64,000 bases of DNA, taken from contig NZ_QEST01000096.1 of the NCBI RefSeq assembly GCF_003311645.1, forward strand, positions 62,001-126,000, read 5' to 3'. Origin of the DNA: Streptomyces sp. PT12. GTDB lineage: Bacteria; Actinomycetota; Actinomycetes; Streptomycetales; Streptomycetaceae. A program made the translations under genes and the position numbers. The notes below the pieces were generated by a model. It was not told where the DNA came from, made no database searches, and saw only the letters and a list, made by a program, of their open reading frames with translations. Positions within the stretch are counted from its first letter, which is position 1, and every line of letters begins with the position of its first letter. Of this stretch, positions 20,409-28,113 are shown one piece after another.

Positions 20409-21260
20409 TTAGCCAGCGAACGGCGGCTGTGCGACGCCATGGCCCGCGTTCGGGAGGACCAGGACCGAGCCCGCCAGGGGCTCGCTCGCCCGGTCCGTGC
20501 CGGTCGCGGCCGTGGTGATGTACAGGTCGCGCAGGTCGGCGCCGCCGAACGCGCACGCCGTCGGGCGCGACACCGGCACCGCGACCTCGCGGTCGAGCGC
20601 GCCGTCGGGCGTGAAGCGGCGGACCGCGCCGCCGCCCCAGAACGCCACCCACAGGCACCCGTCCGCGTCCACGGTCATCCCATCGGGGGCGCCGGAGAGC
20701 CCCTCGGTGTCCACCAGCGTCCTGCGCCCGCGCACCCCACCGCCGTCCGTGACGTCGAACACGTCAACGCGCCGGGTCGGGGTGTCGATGTAGTACATGA
20801 GCGAGCCGTCGGGGCTCCAGCCGATGCCGTTGCTCACCGTGGCGTCGGACACCACGAGCGACGCCGAGCCGTCGGCGAGCACGCGCGTCAACGTGCCCCC
20901 GCCCGGCGCCTCGTCGTACCGCATCGTGCCCGCCCACAGCGAGCCGTCGGGCGCGACGGCGGCGTCGTTCCCCCGCCGCCCCGGCACCGCGTCCCGCACC
21001 AGCCAGCGGAACGCGCCCGCCTCGTCGTAGAGCCCGACGCCGTCCCGCAGGTTCACCACCAGGCCGCCGCCCGCACGCGGCTTGGCCGCCCCGACGTGCT
21101 GCTCCGTGGTCAGCACGGTGCGGCGCCCGCTGCCCGGGTCGTAGTGGTGGATCCGGGAGGTGAGGATGTCCACCCAGATCAGCCGCCCCGTGGCCGGGTC
21201 CCATGTGGGCCCCTCCCCCAGCTCGGCCCGCCCGCGCACCGCCGTCTCCAGCGTCCTCAC
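20409..21260 (-). CDS. SMP-30/gluconolactonase family protein
   Basis: About 283 residues forming a six-bladed propeller. Metal-site residues are visible in AELGEGPTWD (Glu), RGNDAAVAPDGSLWAGTM (Asn/Asp) and SNGIGWSPDGSLMYYID (Asn, Asp). Members hydrolyse aldonolactones such as arabinonolactone or gluconolactone. I choose the GTG at 21260, 6 bases after GGAG; a GTG one codon earlier is also possible. It starts 26 bases after the iclR stop on the same strand, so the two are co-transcribed. It supplies the lactonase step between the Zn dehydrogenase and the dehydratase at 7.4-9.6 kb. Confidence 0.85.
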   Translation of the reverse strand: MRTLETAVRGRAELGEGPTWDPATGRLIWVDILTSRIHHYDPGSGRRTVLTTEQHVGAAKPRAGGGLVVNLRDGVGLYDEAGAFRWLVRDAVPGRRGNDAAVAPDGSLWAGTMRYDEAPGGGTLTRVLADGSASLVVSDATVSNGIGWSPDGSLMYYIDTPTRRVDVFDVTDGGGVRGRRTLVDTEGLSGAPDGMTVDADGCLWVAFWGGGAVRRFTPDGALDREVAVPVSRPTACAFGGADLRDLYITTAATGTDRASEPLAGSVLVLPNAGHGVAQPPFAG

Positions 21261-21286
21261 CACGTTCTCCGCCCCTCCGACGTCGA

Positions 21287-22057
21287 TCAGCCGCGGCCGT
21301 GGTGGCCGAGGCGTTCGGACAGCTCGTTCGCTCCCTTGACGGCCAGCTCCGCCAGCTCCCGCTGCCGGTCCGCGCTCCAGCGGATCATCGGCACCGAGAC
21401 GCTCAACGCCGCCACCACGCTCCCCGCCCTGTCCCTGACCGGGGCGGCCACGCAGCTCACATCGGGGTTGGACTCCCGCTGCTCGGACGCCAGACCCCGC
21501 TCCCTGACCTCGGCAAGCACCTCGCGCAGCGCGCTCGGCGAGGTGATCGAGTTGGGCGTCATCCGCGGCAACTCGCCCTCGGGAAGCCGCTTGTGAAGCT
21601 CCTCGTCGGACAGCGAGGCCAGCAGCATCTTGCCGACGGCCGTGCAGTGCGCGGGCAGCCGCCGCCCGGCCGCGGACACCATCCGCACCGCGTGCGTGCT
21701 GTCCACCTTGGCGATGTAGATCACATCGGCGTCCTCGAGAACGGCGACGTGCACGGTCTCCCCACAGGTCTCCGCCACCGACCTCGCCACCTGCTGCCCC
21801 TCGGCCGCCAGATCGAGCTGCTCGGCATAGCGGCTGCCGAGCTGATACGTGCGCACCCCCAGCCGGAAGCGCCCCGGCTGCTCCGGGACCGGCACCAGAT
21901 ACGAGCGGGCCGCCAGCGTGGTGACCAACTCGTGGACCGTGGTCCTCGGCAGCTGGAGCCGACGGGTGATCTCGGGCGCGGACAGCGTTCCGTCGCCCTC
22001 GAGGAATAGCTCCAATATGTCCAACGCCCGGCTCACCGCCGGTACGCGACGCCCCAT
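21287..22057 (-). CDS. IclR family transcriptional regulator
   Basis: A 256-residue protein. The N-terminal winged helix includes SAPEITRRLQLPRTTVHELV. The effector domain carries the conserved LPAHCTAVGKMLLA and DVSCVAAPVRDRAG stretches. IclR proteins often sense sugar acids or aromatic acids. It leads the SMP-30 lactonase gene and has a perfect 14-base inverted repeat 25 bases upstream, likely its own operator. It is the only regulator inside the sugar locus, so it may also govern the transporter and dehydratase units. Confidence 0.9.
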   Translation of the reverse strand: MGRRVPAVSRALDILELFLEGDGTLSAPEITRRLQLPRTTVHELVTTLAARSYLVPVPEQPGRFRLGVRTYQLGSRYAEQLDLAAEGQQVARSVAETCGETVHVAVLEDADVIYIAKVDSTHAVRMVSAAGRRLPAHCTAVGKMLLASLSDEELHKRLPEGELPRMTPNSITSPSALREVLAEVRERGLASEQRESNPDVSCVAAPVRDRAGSVVAALSVSVPMIRWSADRQRELAELAVKGANELSERLGHHGRG

Positions 22058-22081
22058 GCCCGTTGCCTCCGCCGCTCAAGT

Positions 22082-22116
22082 GTTCGGCATCCCGGTCGAG
22101 CGCCGGGATGCCGAAC
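22082..22116. promoter_or_regulatory. perfect inverted repeat upstream of iclR
   Basis: GTTCGGCATCCCGG (22082-22095) and CCGGGATGCCGAAC (22103-22116) are perfect complements around the spacer TCGAGCG. The site lies 25 bases before the iclR start. It could be the operator for autoregulation; a hairpin in the mRNA leader is the alternative. Confidence 0.6.
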
Positions 22117-22179
22117 TTACGCTAACCACCGCCCGTCACCGCGGGCAATGGCGAAGACAACGCCCGTAAGGTACACACC

Positions 22180-22470
22180 TCACGAAGCCTGCCGGTCGCT
22201 CCCCTCCGCACCGCCGTGACCACCGACCGAGCGTAGCCTCTCGGCCACCGATCCCGGCAGCCGGTCACCCGCCCGGTCGGCGACGGCGCCCGCCGCCCTC
22301 GCCGCGGCCTGCCGCCCCGACTGGGCCGCGGAGTCCACGGTGTTCCGGACGGCGGGGTTGGCCAGCAGCCGCTCCGTCCTCTCCTTCAACTGCTCGTAGC
22401 GCTCCCGCCCTGCGCGGGCACCGAGGACGTAACCCACCGCCACTCCGGCCATGAACGTCAGCTTGCGCAT
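22180..22470 (-). CDS. YtxH-like small membrane-associated protein
   Basis: A 96-residue protein. A short hydrophobic N-terminus (MRKLTFMAGVAVGYVLGARAG) carries the Gly-rich YtxH signature, and a long charged, Ala-rich helix follows (RERYEQLKERTERLLANPAV...). The ATG at 22470 has AGAAGGG upstream and fits the family start. YtxH proteins are linked to stress responses but lack a defined activity. It stands alone between iclR and two tRNA genes. Confidence 0.75.
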   Translation of the reverse strand: MRKLTFMAGVAVGYVLGARAGRERYEQLKERTERLLANPAVRNTVDSAAQSGRQAAARAAGAVADRAGDRLPGSVAERLRSVGGHGGAEGSDRQAS

Positions 22471-22606
22471 GGGACGTTTCCCTTCTCCCGTCTCGACAAC
22501 CGGGTAGCCCGGATACCGATTTCGATGCACCGCCTCACATGCGCTAATCTATGGGCCGCGGCAGGGACACGCCCCACCAACCGGTGAGCGTCCCGAAGCG
22601 GCGCAG

Positions 22607-22679
22607 TCCCCTGTAGCTCAATTGGCAGAGCAGCCGGCTGTTAACCGGCAGGTTACTGGTTCGAGTCCAGTCGGGGGAG
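22607..22679 (+). tRNA. tRNA-Asn (GTT)
   Basis: A 73-base cloverleaf. Acceptor TCCCCTG pairs with CGGGGGA (one T-G pair), anticodon stem GCCGG/CCGGC encloses loop CTGTTAA with anticodon GTT at 22640-22642, and GGTTCGAGTCC forms the T arm. The discriminator is G. CCA is not encoded (GCA follows). Confidence 0.95.
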
Positions 22680-22699
22680 CATCTTCCCGCCGTCACCTG

Positions 22700-22721
22700 A
22701 AGGGCCCCGTCCGGGGCCCTT
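22700..22721 (+). terminator. terminator after tRNA-Asn
   Basis: AAGGGCCCC and GGGGCCCTT form a perfect 9-base stem with loop GTCC, followed by TCCTCGTTT. It lies 20 bases past the tRNA end, a standard position for a factor-independent terminator. Confidence 0.85.
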
Positions 22722-22878
22722 TCCTCGTTTCGAGGCATCACTCCCCCGCGGCCGGGAACCGATCACCCATGCCCGCAGTCCCACCCTGCGTACGAGCCGC
22801 CCCGACCCGGGCGGCAGATCGTATGAGCAGCTATGCTGCGGCAGACGGCGCGCACAGATGTGCGCGGCACGCCGTGAC

Positions 22879-22952
22879 GGGGCGGTAGCTCAGCCGGTTA
22901 GAGCAACGGACTCATAATCCGTCGGCCGTGGGTTCGAGTCCCACCCGCCCCA
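22879..22952 (+). tRNA. tRNA with anticodon CAT (elongator Met, or Ile2)
   Basis: A 74-base cloverleaf. Acceptor GGGGCGG/CCGCCCC, D arm with GCTCAGCCGGTTAGAGC, anticodon stem ACGGA/TCCGT around CTCATAA with CAT at 22913-22915, T arm GGGTTCGAGTCCC, discriminator A. It is not an initiator tRNA, because the first pair is G-C and the anticodon stem lacks three G-C pairs. Elongator Met and lysidine-modified Ile2 both carry CAT, and I cannot separate them by eye. Confidence 0.9.
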
Positions 22953-22969
22953 CCCCCGGTCCCCGGGGG
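22953..22969. terminator. hairpin between the tRNA and a convergent gene
   Basis: CCCCCGG (22953-22959), loop TCC, CCGGGGG (22963-22969). It begins right after the tRNA and ends next to the stop of the minus-strand gene at 22971, so it can serve both. Confidence 0.6.
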
Positions 22970-22970
22970 C

Positions 22971-23639
22971 TCAGCCGGAGAGGGTGTAGGTGCGGCCCTC
23001 GCGGCCCCACTCGCCGAGCCACGGGGTCTGCCCCGCGTCCATCGCGCGGATGCAGGGCCTGCCGATATGGGCGTACACCACGCGCCCGACCCGGTGCCTG
23101 GCCGCCTCGGCGGCGACCTCGCGCACGCTGGCGTGGCCGCCGACGCCGCCGCGGAACGTGATCGGCCGCGTCCAGGACGACGCGTCGGCGAAGAGCAGCC
23201 CGGCGCCCGCGGCCCAGGCGGGGAACCTGCGGAACTCCGGCGCCCAGACGGCCAGCAGGCCGTCCAGCTCGATGCGGTAGCCGAACGTCGGGTGCGAGGT
23301 GTGCTCGACCGGGCGCGCGCGCAGCCGGAGCGCGCCCAGGGTGAGGTCGGCGGCGCGCGCGGCGAGGCCGCGCTCGGCGGCCATCCGCCGCAGCGGCGCG
23401 CGGAGTTCGGCCTGTTCGTCGGTGACGAGCCAGGCGTCCACGCGCGGCGGCGGGTCCGCGCCGGGGCCGCCGTCCAGGACCACCGCGTGGCCCGCGTGCC
23501 GCACCAGCAGCCCCGCGGGGGCGAAGCGCGGCGAGTTCATGGCGCCGACCCCGAGCAGGGTCAGCCGCAGGTGCTTGGGCAGCGCTCGGCCCTCCGTGGT
23601 CGGCTGATCCGGCCGTGGCCGCACCGTAAGGCCCGCCAC
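22971..23639 (-). CDS. metallo-beta-lactamase-fold-like protein with altered active site
   Basis: Up to 222 residues. LTLLGVGAMNSPRFAPAGLLVRHAG, VLDGGPG, HPTFGYRIE, SSWTRPITFRGGVGGHASV and VGRVVYAHIGRPC follow the strand order of RNase Z-like proteins. The canonical HxHxDH metal motif is not present; the region where it should lie reads RVDAWLVTDEQAELRAPL. It may bind fewer metals or have another role. The ATG at 23639 has no clear ribosome site, and a start nearer LRLTLLGVG is possible. It stands alone on the minus strand. Confidence 0.6.
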   Translation of the reverse strand: MAGLTVRPRPDQPTTEGRALPKHLRLTLLGVGAMNSPRFAPAGLLVRHAGHAVVLDGGPGADPPPRVDAWLVTDEQAELRAPLRRMAAERGLAARAADLTLGALRLRARPVEHTSHPTFGYRIELDGLLAVWAPEFRRFPAWAAGAGLLFADASSWTRPITFRGGVGGHASVREVAAEAARHRVGRVVYAHIGRPCIRAMDAGQTPWLGEWGREGRTYTLSG

Positions 23640-23720
23640 GCGGCGCCACCGCGGACCCCTCCCCCGGTCGGCGCGCCGCGGGCCGGGGACGGCCGCGGAA
23701 GCGGTCGGGGAATCAGGGGC

Positions 23721-24116
23721 TCAGGGAGTCGTGGCGGCCCGGTCGGAGTCGCCGCGCAGCACGCAGAACTCGTTGCCCTCGGGGTCGGCGAGGACCGCCC
23801 AGCCCGTGCCGTCGGGGTTCCGGTGATCGGCGACAAAGGTGGCGCCGAGGCCGAGCAGCCGTTCCACCTCCTGCTCGCGCGAGGTCTCAGGGCGCAGGCA
23901 CAGATGGATCCGGTTCTTGGTCGTCTTGGGCTCGGGCACCTGGTTGAAGTACAGCGCCGGGCCCTCCGCCAGCCGCACCTCGGTCTCCGGATCGCCCGGC
24001 TTGTCCTCAGGATGCAGCGGGCGGCCGGTCACCGCGCTCCAGAAGCGGGCCAGCTCATAGGCGTCCGCACAGTCGATCGCCACGTTCTGCACTGCCGAGA
24101 CCATGGGTGCGAGCAT
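23721..24116 (-). CDS. VOC (glyoxalase/bleomycin resistance-like) protein
   Basis: A 131-residue single-domain protein. NVAIDCADAYELARFWSAVTGRPL, FNQVPEPKTTKNRIHLCL and WAVLADPEGNEFCVL are typical of VOC proteins with vicinal-oxygen-chelate folds. Function may be small-molecule binding or detoxification. I give the ATG at 24116, with GGGAG upstream; the ATG at 24104 is an alternative. The start lies in a GCATGC palindrome next to the start of the divergent cupin remnant. Confidence 0.8.
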   Translation of the reverse strand: MLAPMVSAVQNVAIDCADAYELARFWSAVTGRPLHPEDKPGDPETEVRLAEGPALYFNQVPEPKTTKNRIHLCLRPETSREQEVERLLGLGATFVADHRNPDGTGWAVLADPEGNEFCVLRGDSDRAATTP

Positions 24117-24121
24117 GCCCG

Positions 24122-24410
24122 ATGCCCGCTCCCGACGCCACCGAGTTGCGCCCGTGCCGCCCCTGGGCGGCAGGGCGCGCTGTGGAGACTCACCGGATCG
24201 GCCCGGCAGCTCGATGCCAGCCTCATCCGCCTGCCCGCCGAGGGCCGCGTCGACGAGCACCGGGAGAGCGGCCTTGACGTGCTGCTGCTCGTCCTCGCGG
24301 GCGCGGGGACCCTCGTCGACGGCGCGCGGTCGGTGCCGCTCACGGTCGGCGCCCTGGTCTGGCTGCCGCGCGACGCCCGCCGCTGCGGCGAGCGGCTCGC
24401 GACGAGCTGA
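24122..24410 (+). pseudogene. cupin-domain protein remnant with frameshifts
   Basis: The body in one frame (ALWRLTGSARQLDASLIRLP, then DVLLLVLAGAGTLVDG, then LTVGALVWLPRDARR) matches a small cupin family common in streptomycetes. The ATG frame (MPAPDATEL) and a linking PVPPLGG lie in two other frames. Two one-base losses near 24150 and 24170 would explain this. The C-terminus also ends early (ERLATS and stop). The fragment is about 75 residues of a protein of roughly 100. Confidence 0.55.
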
Positions 24411-24586
24411 CCACCCCGCCATTTCGGGGACGTGTTCGAGCGGTAACGGAACGCTAGGGACCGGGATCAACGGGGAACGCTCCCCTGGTGAATCGCGCCG
24501 CGCGGTCCCACGCGTGGCTCTCGCCAGCTACTCCACAGCCACCGACGCCCCCACCGTCAGCGAGCCCTCAGCGAGCGAGGAATGCC

Positions 24587-25921
24587 GTGCCCCGGAGCTG
24601 CCTGGTCCAACTCCCTTTCCCCTCGAGCCATGAACCCGATCCCCTTCTGTCGCACTATTACGACGACTACGACGTGAGATTCCGGTCCCTCGTTCCCGAG
24701 TACTTCATTCCGGGCGAAGGGCTGTGGGAGATGCCCCTGTGGGTCGCCCATCTGACCGCCCTGCTCGACACCGCGGGAATCGCGTCCGCCTTCTCCGACC
24801 TGTCGAGAACGCCCGCCGAGCCGGACGCCTGCGCCGCCCCGCTGCTGGCCGCGACGGCCCCGGGCGATCTGGTCCTCGTCTCGCCCCTCGCCCAGAACTT
24901 CCGCCTCGCGCTCGACGTGGCCGGGCGCCTGGAGCGCGCGGGGCGCCGGGTCGTCCTCGGCGGCAACATGGCCCCGCTCGCCCCGGAGGGCTCCGTTCAC
25001 GCGGTGCACCGGGGGCAGCTCGACAACGCCTTCGTGCGCAGGCTCGTGGGGCTCGCCTCGGGGGCCGGAGGCGGCCTGGCGAAGCCTCTGCTGCCGGGGC
25101 TCGCGTCCGAGCCGATCACCTGGGCGCCCGACTACCGCCACCTCGGCGGCTACCAGGGGCAGGTGCCCCTGCTGCGGCTCAACGCCAGCCATGGGTGCCT
25201 GTACCGGTGCTCGTTCTGCGGGGACGCCTGGAGCAAGCAGCTCACCCTCGTGGACAAGAACGCGCTCGCGCGCGAGGTGGACGAGCTCACCGCCCGCTTC
25301 CCCGACACCCGGCTGATCTACATCGGCGACAAGACCTTCGGGCAGTCACGCGAAGCCGTGGGCAACCTCCTCGACGTCTTCCGCGACCGGCCCGGATACC
25401 GCTTCATCGCGCAGACCCATGTGATGCAGGTGAGGGAGTGGATCGTCGACGCCATGCGCGAACTCGGCGTCGTCGCCGTGGAGCTCGGCTTCGAATCGGC
25501 CGACTCGCAGATGCTGAAACGGCTCGACAAGCTCTCCAGGGGGCTCGACGACTACACCCAGAAGATCCACCGGTTGAACGACGCGGGCCTGAAGGTCGTG
25601 CTCAACATGATGGGCGGACTCGACGAGGAGACGGAGGCGTCGCACGACCAGACCGTGGCGTGGCTGAGGGACAACCGTTCGGCGCTGTGGCTCTTCAATC
25701 TCTACAATTTCGTGCCCTATCCGCTCACCCCCGACTTCCCGAGGCTGCGTGAGCGCATCCTCGACTGGGAATTCGCCCACTGGCGCGAGGACGCGCCCGT
25801 CGTCTACCGGCCCCGGCACCTGTCTCCCGCGGCGAGCTGGGAGCTGTTCCAGGAAAAGATCAGCACGGCGCACGACATCATCCGCGCGCCCATGACCGCT
25901 TCCACGCCCCCGCGCAGATGA
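24587..25921 (+). CDS. radical SAM enzyme with N-terminal cobalamin-binding-like domain
   Basis: A 444-residue protein. The SAM [4Fe-4S] motif CxxxCxxC is Cys204, Cys208 and Cys211 in SHGCLYRCSFCGDAW, followed by a radical SAM barrel (IYIGDKTFGQS; VVAVELGFESAD; LKVVLNMMGGLDEETEAS). The first 150 residues resemble a B12-binding domain (DLVLVSPLAQN; RRVVLGGNMAPLAP), but I see no DxHxxG ligand motif. The GTG at 24587 is chosen for GAGG 6 bases upstream and the family start SCLVQLPFPS. It opens a tightly packed operon; likely roles are methylation or rearrangement of an unreactive carbon. The substrate is unknown. Confidence 0.85.
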   Translation: MPRSCLVQLPFPSSHEPDPLLSHYYDDYDVRFRSLVPEYFIPGEGLWEMPLWVAHLTALLDTAGIASAFSDLSRTPAEPDACAAPLLAATAPGDLVLVSPLAQNFRLALDVAGRLERAGRRVVLGGNMAPLAPEGSVHAVHRGQLDNAFVRRLVGLASGAGGGLAKPLLPGLASEPITWAPDYRHLGGYQGQVPLLRLNASHGCLYRCSFCGDAWSKQLTLVDKNALAREVDELTARFPDTRLIYIGDKTFGQSREAVGNLLDVFRDRPGYRFIAQTHVMQVREWIVDAMRELGVVAVELGFESADSQMLKRLDKLSRGLDDYTQKIHRLNDAGLKVVLNMMGGLDEETEASHDQTVAWLRDNRSALWLFNLYNFVPYPLTPDFPRLRERILDWEFAHWREDAPVVYRPRHLSPAASWELFQEKISTAHDIIRAPMTASTPPRR

Positions 25922-25927
25922 GGTGAC

Positions 25928-27064
25928 ATGACGGAACTCCCCGACTTCGCAGCGCTCGTGTCCGCCGTCGCGGCGGAGGACTTCGACGCGGAGCCGCTGC
26001 CCGGATGGGCGGGCGTCGCGACGCTCTTCGGCGCCCCCACCGCCTCCCCCTCGGCAACGGACGCCGACGCCGGAACGGGCCTCGGCGCGGACCTGGGCGC
26101 GTGCCTCGGCGCGGACGGCTGGGCGGTGGCGGGCGTCCCGTTCGACGCCACCGCGAGCTCAAGGCCCGGAGCCGCCGAGGGCCCGCGCGCCATCCGCCAG
26201 GCGAGCCTGGTCTTCTCCAGCTATCTGACGAGCCTGGGCCAGTGGCCGATGCTCGACACCCGCACGGGGCAGACGTTCCGCTACCGCGCGCCGCGCGTCG
26301 CGGACGCCGGTGACCTCCATGTCTTCCCCACGGACACGGTGCGGACGTTCCAGGCCGTGGCGGCCGAGAGCCGCCGCCTGAGCCGCGCCGCGCCCCGCCT
26401 GGTCTTCCTCAACGGCGACCACTCGTGCACCTTCCCCACGTTCGCCGGATTCCGCTCGGGGCGGCTCGACCGCGGGGCGGGGCGCGTGGGGTTCATCACC
26501 GTCGACCACCACTTCGACTTCGGCAACTGGAGCGCGCTGCACGGGCCGCTGTACCACGGCTCCAACTCCCGCAGGATCAGCGAGATCCCGGACATGCGCC
26601 CCGAGGACATGGCCTTCGTCGGGGTGGGCGACGTGACGAAGTACGACCAGTACAGGGGGCTGATCGACGCGGGCTTCCACGTCGTCCCCGGCTCCCGGAT
26701 CGCCAGGGACGGTGCCGCCGCCGCCCTGCGCCCCCTCGTCGACGACCTCGGCTCGCGGTGCGACACCGTCTATGTCTCCCTCGACATCGACGTGCTCGAC
26801 AGCGCCGCGGCCACCGGCACGGGCCATGTGACCATGGGCGGCATCGGCACCGGCGACCTCCTGGACGTCTACGAGGCGCTTCGCGCGCTGCCCGTCGGCG
26901 CCCTCGACGTGGCGGAGGTCGCGCCCCGCTACGACCCCTCGGGCAGCACGGCCCAGATCGCTGCGCGCCTGCTCTTCGAGTTCCTCTTCCGCGCCGAGTG
27001 CGCGCCCTCGGGGCTCGCGCCCTGGTCCCGCGCCCCGTCCGACGATCCCCTGGAGCGCCGGTGA
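25928..27064 (+). CDS. ureohydrolase (arginase/agmatinase family)
   Basis: A 378-residue member of the binuclear manganese ureohydrolases. Metal ligands are all visible: His165 in NGDHSCTF, Asp193/His195/Asp197 in VDHHFDFGN, and Asp286/Asp288 in SLDIDVLDS. GVPFDATASSRPGAAEGPRAIR is the usual entry segment. It should cleave a guanidino group to an amine plus urea. A 60-residue Ala/Gly-rich N-terminal extension precedes the family core. It starts 6 bases after the radical SAM stop with GAGGTG upstream. Its company makes a biosynthetic guanidino substrate more likely than arginine breakdown. Confidence 0.88.
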   Translation: MTELPDFAALVSAVAAEDFDAEPLPGWAGVATLFGAPTASPSATDADAGTGLGADLGACLGADGWAVAGVPFDATASSRPGAAEGPRAIRQASLVFSSYLTSLGQWPMLDTRTGQTFRYRAPRVADAGDLHVFPTDTVRTFQAVAAESRRLSRAAPRLVFLNGDHSCTFPTFAGFRSGRLDRGAGRVGFITVDHHFDFGNWSALHGPLYHGSNSRRISEIPDMRPEDMAFVGVGDVTKYDQYRGLIDAGFHVVPGSRIARDGAAAALRPLVDDLGSRCDTVYVSLDIDVLDSAAATGTGHVTMGGIGTGDLLDVYEALRALPVGALDVAEVAPRYDPSGSTAQIAARLLFEFLFRAECAPSGLAPWSRAPSDDPLERR

Positions 27065-28113
27065 GATTCACCCCCGCCGCGGCCCAGTTCGACTGCGCCG
27101 GGCTCGCCGCGGGCCCCGGGCCCCGGCGCGAACGGGCGCTCGACGACCTGGCGGCCGAGGCCACCGGCGTCATCCACCGGGTCGGCCTGGCGGTGTTCCG
27201 CATCGGCCGCCTGCGGCTCGGCGTCGAGGAGAGCCGCGGGCTGGCGAAGGCCCTGGCCGAACGGCTCCGCGCCGCGCTGATCGCCCGCGGCGCCCCCGCG
27301 GCGATGCGGCTCGAGGTGGACAGGCCCCAGGCGACGCACGTCCCCGAGGGCTTCGCCACCCGCACCCTGCTCCCGCACCACGACGGCCAGCACTGCTCCT
27401 ATCTGACGCCGAGCACCCACGATGTTCCCGAATGGGCGCCCGCCTGGCGGGAGTTCGGCGGCTCCGGCTGGACCACCACGCCCGCGCACAAGATGTACCA
27501 GGGCATCTTCCTCCCCGACGTGGGCGAGGGCCTGAGCGTCACCACGTACTACGACTGGCTCGGCATCATCGACGACGTGCGCGAGCGGCGCGGCATCGGC
27601 CCGGGCGGCGACCGGCCCGCCGCCGCGGCGCGATGGCTAGGCGCCAACCTCCGCGCAAGCCTCGCGCGTCAGCCAGAACACGGCTGCGCCTACCCGTCGT
27701 TCGGCGCCATGCTCGGCCTGGACGAGCCGTTCTGGCACGGCCTGTCGTTCCACCACGCCGAGGCCGAGCTGACGAAGGAGGAACGGGTCCGCTACCCCGC
27801 CGCCGTGCCCCTGGCCCGGCGCTGCGCCTGCGGGGAGTGCGAGGGGGAGGCGGCCCGCCTCTTCTGCCACCAGGTGCTCACGGCCACCGGGCTGACATGG
27901 CGGAGGTTTCGGAGCCGCTGGGAGGTCCTCGCCCCCGGCGAGCGCTGCGACCTGCTGTTCGGCCACAACCTCACCACGCTGCACGGCGGCCTCGCCGGCG
28001 GCCCTGGGCGGATCATCGAGCCGCTGTGCCTGGTCGTGGACAGCCCGTCAGGTCCCGCGTACGAGCGGTGGCTGGCCGCGTCCTGGCGCCGCACGCTGCC
28101 GGAGGCGCCATGA
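27061..28113 (+). CDS. Fe(II)/2-oxoglutarate-dependent oxygenase, TauD/clavaminate synthase-like
   Basis: A 350-residue protein. A facial triad is readable: His106-x-Asp108 in LLPHHDGQHCSYL and His308 in LTTLHGGLAGGPGR, with Arg317 placed to bind 2-oxoglutarate. The preceding GERCDLLFGHN fits the strand before the last His in this family. A Cys cluster (RRCACGECEGEAARLFCHQ) is unusual and may hold zinc. The GTG at 27061 overlaps the ureohydrolase stop (GTGA). Such enzymes hydroxylate, desaturate or cyclise amino-acid-like intermediates. The assignment rests on motifs, not on close family recognition. Confidence 0.65.
   Translation: MRFTPAAAQFDCAGLAAGPGPRRERALDDLAAEATGVIHRVGLAVFRIGRLRLGVEESRGLAKALAERLRAALIARGAPAAMRLEVDRPQATHVPEGFATRTLLPHHDGQHCSYLTPSTHDVPEWAPAWREFGGSGWTTTPAHKMYQGIFLPDVGEGLSVTTYYDWLGIIDDVRERRGIGPGGDRPAAAARWLGANLRASLARQPEHGCAYPSFGAMLGLDEPFWHGLSFHHAEAELTKEERVRYPAAVPLARRCACGECEGEAARLFCHQVLTATGLTWRRFRSRWEVLAPGERCDLLFGHNLTTLHGGLAGGPGRIIEPLCLVVDSPSGPAYERWLAASWRRTLPEAP

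Noticed and set aside
24115-24117. True overlapping divergent starts for VOC and cupin genes in GCATGC
   Set aside because: The cupin side is frameshifted and better starts exist at 24122 (plus) and possibly 24104 (minus), so the overlap is probably chance.
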